Both the position numbers and the translations under genes were made by a program. This document shows positions 15,154 through 17,092 of a stretch of DNA of 17,092 nucleotides, piece after piece; the first letter of the stretch is position 1; each line of letters starts with the position of its first letter. The notes beneath the pieces are model-generated. The model was given only the letters and a program-made list of their open reading frames with translations, was not told the origin of the DNA and did not search any database. Source of the stretch: Miniphocaeibacter sp964345925 (GTDB taxonomy: Bacteria; Bacillota; Clostridia; Tissierellales; Peptoniphilaceae); assembly GCA_964345925.1 (NCBI GenBank), contig CAYFSP010000037.1, forward strand, positions 1-17,092, in the 5' to 3' direction.

Positions 15154-15783
15154 CTATTTTGCTTTTACTGATTCTCTAATAGTAACTAAACCACCTTTTG
15201 GTCCTGGTATAGCACCTTTAACCAAAATAAGATTCTTATCAGCATCCACTCTAACTATAGTTAGATTTTGTACTGTAACTCTCTCATTACCCATTTTACC
15301 GCTTCCTTTTCTTCCTTTGAAAACACGTCCTGGGTAAGCACCAGCTGATCTAGCACCAGCTACTCTATGAGATTTTGAACCGTGTGATTCAGGTCCTCTA
15401 GAATAGTTATGTCTAACAATTGAACCTTGAGTTCCTTTACCTTTTGAAGTTCCGTAAACGTCTATTTTGTCATTTTCAGCAAAAATATCAACTTTTATTT
15501 CAGAACCTATTTCAAAGTTTTCGCCACCATCAATTGCAAATTCTCTAAGATATTTTTTATATCCTACACCTGCTTTGTCAAAGTGACCTTTCATTGGTTG
15601 GTTAACTTTCTTTTCTTTTTTCTCAATATAACCAACTTGAATTGCATTATATCCGTCAGTTTCCTCTGACTTAACTTGTGTAACTATCATAGGACCTGCC
15701 TCTACAACAGTTACCGGAACAAGCTTGCCATCTTCTAAGAAGATTTGAGTCATTCCTATTTTTTTACCTAATATACTCTTCAA
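15154..15783 (-). CDS. rplC: 50S ribosomal protein L3 (TTG start)
   Basis: L3 reaches the peptidyl transferase centre and starts 50S assembly. It begins KSILGKKIGMTQIF after the initiator and has the conserved RGPESHGSKSHRVAGARSAG and FKGRKGSGKMGNERVTVQNL. The 5'-most GTG (15792) lies within the SD AGGAGGTG itself, so it cannot be the start. The TTG at 15783 is 7 nt after AGGAGGT and gives 209 residues beginning where family members begin. A small hairpin sits in the 55-nt gap between rpsJ and this gene. Confidence 0.95.
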   Translation of the reverse strand: MKSILGKKIGMTQIFLEDGKLVPVTVVEAGPMIVTQVKSEETDGYNAIQVGYIEKKEKKVNQPMKGHFDKAGVGYKKYLREFAIDGGENFEIGSEIKVDIFAENDKIDVYGTSKGKGTQGSIVRHNYSRGPESHGSKSHRVAGARSAGAYPGRVFKGRKGSGKMGNERVTVQNLTIVRVDADKNLILVKGAIPGPKGGLVTIRESVKAK

Positions 15784-15811
15784 TGAGCACACCTCCTAAT
15801 TACTTACAGCG

Positions 15812-15828
15812 GATTGTTATTTACAATC
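15812..15828 (-). other. Small hairpin between rpsJ and rplC
   Basis: GATTGT pairs with ACAATC (6 bp) across a 5-nt AT loop. There is no T-run after it, so it is not an intrinsic terminator. It may be an RNA processing or regulatory element, or chance. Confidence 0.3.
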
Positions 15829-15838
15829 ATCCTAAGAT

Positions 15839-16147
15839 TTATAACTTAATTTCGATATCAACACCAGCTGGTAGATTTAATTTTTTTAAAGCTTCCAAAG
15901 TGTTTTTGTTAGGATTTAAAATATCGATAAGTCTTTTATGTGTTCTTTGTTCGAATTGCTCTCTGCTATCCTTGTACTTATGAACAGCTCTTAAGATTGT
16001 AATTATTTCCTTTTCTGTTGGTAGTGGAATCGGACCTGAAACATCTGCTCCAGTTCTTTTTGTTGCCTCCACTATTTTTTGAGCTGATTGATCAATTAAC
16101 TCATGATCATAAGCTCTAAGTCTTATTCTAATTTTTTGTTTTGCCAT
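15839..16147 (-). CDS. rpsJ: 30S ribosomal protein S10
   Basis: S10 is part of the 30S head and, as NusE, also joins NusB in transcription antitermination complexes. The 102-residue protein starts MAKQKIRIRLRAYDHELIDQ and contains GADVSGPIPLPTEKEIITIL and FEQRTHKRLIDI, all conserved. ATG start, 7 nt after AGGAGG. It is the first ribosomal gene of the cluster, downstream of a promoter and a structured leader of about 200 nt. Confidence 0.98.
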   Translation of the reverse strand: MAKQKIRIRLRAYDHELIDQSAQKIVEATKRTGADVSGPIPLPTEKEIITILRAVHKYKDSREQFEQRTHKRLIDILNPNKNTLEALKKLNLPAGVDIEIKL

Positions 16148-16346
16148 TTCGGCACCTCCTTGTATTTACAGGAAGCGTCGGTTTACTTATCCATACACCC
16201 ACCCGGGTGTATCGCGCCTATGTTTTTATTTGACTTTTCCAAGTCAATAAGTAACCTTTCGCCTGAATCATATCAGACATACTCCACGAAAATTTCCTTA
16301 AAACCTCAGCAACCTCTCGTTTCAACGCTTTATCCTTTTTAGGCAC
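16148..16346 (-). promoter_or_regulatory. Structured leader of the S10 operon mRNA
   Basis: The promoter predicts a transcript start near 16346, leaving about 200 nt before rpsJ. Four hairpins can be drawn. GTCTGA with TCAGGC (16261-16278). TTGACTT with AAGTCAA (16230-16247), closed by a GGAA loop of GNRA type. ATACACCC with GGGTGTAT (16193-16212), around a GGGT loop. TCCT with AGGA of the rpsJ SD (16157-16173), which could hide the SD. Flanking GCGCG and CGACGC may enclose the third. Long leaders before rpsJ are regulated by L4 in enterobacteria; no ligand can be assigned here. None of the hairpins carries a proper T-run, so control would be at translation or by an unseen attenuator. Confidence 0.6.
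16218..16325 (-). CDS. Possible 35-residue leader peptide in the S10 leader
   Basis: An open frame starts at TTG (16325), 7 nt after AAAAAGGA, and runs to TAG at 16218. The product would be basic and amphipathic, starting MKREVAEVLRKFSW and ending LTWKSQIKT, with two Trp. The frame stays open upstream to a GTG at 16346, which coincides with the predicted transcript start and would give 42 residues if translated leaderless. Two of the leader hairpins fall inside the frame. I do not recognise the sequence. A frame this long can arise by chance, and the RNA structure alone may explain the conservation needed, so this is a tentative call. Confidence 0.22.
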   Translation of the reverse strand: MKREVAEVLRKFSWSMSDMIQAKGYLLTWKSQIKT

Positions 16347-16352
16347 TCATTC

Positions 16353-16381
16353 ATTATATACAAATAGAAAAAGAAATGCAA
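16353..16381 (-). promoter_or_regulatory. Sigma-A type promoter of the S10-spc-alpha operon
   Basis: TTGCAT (16376-16381) lies exactly 17 nt from a consensus TATAAT (16353-16358), with AT-rich DNA upstream that could act as an UP element. The predicted start is near 16346. The -35 box is formed by the 3' arm and loop edge of the terminator hairpin of the upstream gene. Confidence 0.85.
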
Positions 16382-16400
16382 GCTTTTTCTGCATTTCTTT
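16368..16400 (-). terminator. Intrinsic terminator of the DUF1275 gene
   Basis: An 11-bp perfect stem, AAAGAAATGCA (16390-16400) with TGCATTTCTTT (16370-16380), encloses a 9-nt loop. The T-rich end (TTTCTTTTTC) partly belongs to the stem. It lies about 35 nt past the stop codon at 16435. The intervening 16401-16434 is AT-rich without other features. Confidence 0.7.
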
Positions 16401-16434
16401 TAACTTTATTTTACTTATTTATTTTAATATAAAA

Positions 16435-17092
16435 TTACTTGCTATATTTTTTTGTTTTTTCATAACCTACCTTATTATATATGGTGTTTAAATAAAATAA
16501 TCCTGCCACTATATAAAGGATGGATATTTCATAAAAATTATGGCCATGTTCTGGTAAAGAAACTATAATTGCGACTACTCCTCCTAGAAAGTACATCAAT
16601 ACCGCAAAAATCAAGTAGAGTAATTTATCATTTTCAATCTTTCTTCCATGTAATCTCAAACCTAAAAGTCTACCTATATCCGATAGATACCCTGTCATAT
16701 GTGTAGTCCTTATAGTTACTTCATTGTATGTAATATTTAATCCGTTTTGTACACCACTTGTTATGGCAATCAAAGATACCATTACATACCTATTCCCAAT
16801 AAAGTATTCTATTGTAGCTATTGCTATTCCCATTACCAAAAGTATTATTCCATAGCTTTTTCCTTTAGCAAATTCTTTTGAGGAAAAAATAAATCCAGAT
16901 ATAACTCCCCCAATTAAAAATAAAGTTACAAAGGTAGTAAGCATTATAGCTTTATTAAAATTCAATTCAAATATGGCATGAGAAATATTTGTAAGGCTTC
17001 CCGTTACATGTGTAACTGGCAAACCTATAGTATATATGGATAGTATATTTGCATAGCCAGCTGTAAATGTAAGTAACAGTATCCAAATTATC
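16435..17092 (-). CDS. DUF1275 (YoaK-like) membrane protein, 5' end outside the window
   Basis: The frame is open to the right edge. The codons before 17022 read LLLTFTAGYANILSIYTIGL and continue into PVTHVTGSLTNI, the usual N-terminal part of the DUF1275 family, so the TTG at 17022 is not the start and only a few residues appear to be missing. A second family motif, RTTHMTGYLSDIGRLLG, lies in the middle. About six hydrophobic segments are visible and the tail is basic (KVGYEKTKKYSK). The family consists of integral membrane proteins of unknown function. It is not part of the ribosomal operon, since a terminator and promoter separate them. Confidence 0.85.
   Translation of the reverse strand, partial: IIWILLLTFTAGYANILSIYTIGLPVTHVTGSLTNISHAIFELNFNKAIMLTTFVTLFLIGGVISGFIFSSKEFAKGKSYGIILLVMGIAIATIEYFIGNRYVMVSLIAITSGVQNGLNITYNEVTIRTTHMTGYLSDIGRLLGLRLHGRKIENDKLLYLIFAVLMYFLGGVVAIIVSLPEHGHNFYEISILYIVAGLFYLNTIYNKVGYEKTKKYSK

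Noticed and set aside
16193..16212. Strong GC-rich hairpin in the S10 leader as an intrinsic terminator or attenuator
   Set aside because: It is followed by GGATAAGTAAAC with no T-run on the minus strand, so it should not terminate by itself.
16103..16342. A 79-codon plus-strand frame across the S10 leader
   Set aside because: It overlaps rpsJ antisense and the promoter-leader region, with no SD and no recognisable protein features; the region is better explained by minus-strand regulation.
16148..16434. A tRNA, T-box or known riboswitch in the S10 leader
   Set aside because: No cloverleaf arms, no T-box consensus (such as GGTGG before a terminator) and no aptamer core that I recognise.
1..17092. 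CRISPR arrays, insertion sequences, phage genes or a novel accessory system
   Set aside because: No repeated spacers, transposase-like frames or inverted terminal repeats were seen; nearly all bases are accounted for by core genes.

Overview
The window is almost entirely the S10-spc-alpha ribosomal protein supercluster, read leftward on the minus strand. The organism is a low-GC Gram-positive. DNA is AT-rich, Shine-Dalgarno (SD) sites are strong (AGGAGG type), and TTG and GTG starts are frequent. S14 is the zinc-binding type, S4 lacks zinc cysteines, adenylate kinase has a four-cysteine lid, and a small KOW protein sits before infA, as in Clostridia. I would place it in Clostridia or Tissierellia of the Bacillota, without naming a genus.

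Reading from right (upstream) to left (downstream): a 5'-truncated DUF1275/YoaK-type membrane protein gene runs off the right edge (16435-17092) and ends in a hairpin terminator. The S10 promoter overlaps that terminator. A structured leader of about 200 nt, which also holds a small open frame, precedes rpsJ. Then follow rpsJ-rplC-rplD-rplW-rplB-rpsS-rplV-rpsC-rplP-rpmC-rpsQ (S10 part), rplN-rplX-rplE-rpsN-rpsH-rplF-rplR-rpsE-rpmD-rplO-secY-adk-KOW-infA-rpmJ (spc part) and rpsM-rpsK-rpoA-rplQ (alpha part). From rpsJ to rplQ all genes are co-directional and gaps are under 100 nt, several genes overlap, and no intrinsic terminator is seen before the one after rplQ.

rpsD follows as a separate unit with its own promoter, a leader hairpin abutting its SD, and its own terminator. 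In many clostridial clusters rpsD lies between rpsK and rpoA; here that junction holds only a 97-nt gap with a candidate promoter. map (methionine aminopeptidase), usual after adk, is absent. The last gene is a membrane-anchored L,D-transpeptidase with its own extended -10 promoter and a terminator at the left edge.

Together the genes supply ribosomal subunit proteins, the RNA polymerase alpha subunit, initiation factor 1, the SecY translocon pore and adenylate kinase, a growth-rate-coupled core set. I found no mobile element, CRISPR array, tRNA, rRNA or new defence or biosynthetic system. The parts worth a second look are regulatory: the S10 leader with its small ORF, the rpsD leader, the candidate rpoA promoter and the closely packed terminator-promoter junctions. 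Several 5'-most start codons are probably wrong, and the starts given here for rplC, rpoA, adk and rpmC are downstream corrections.
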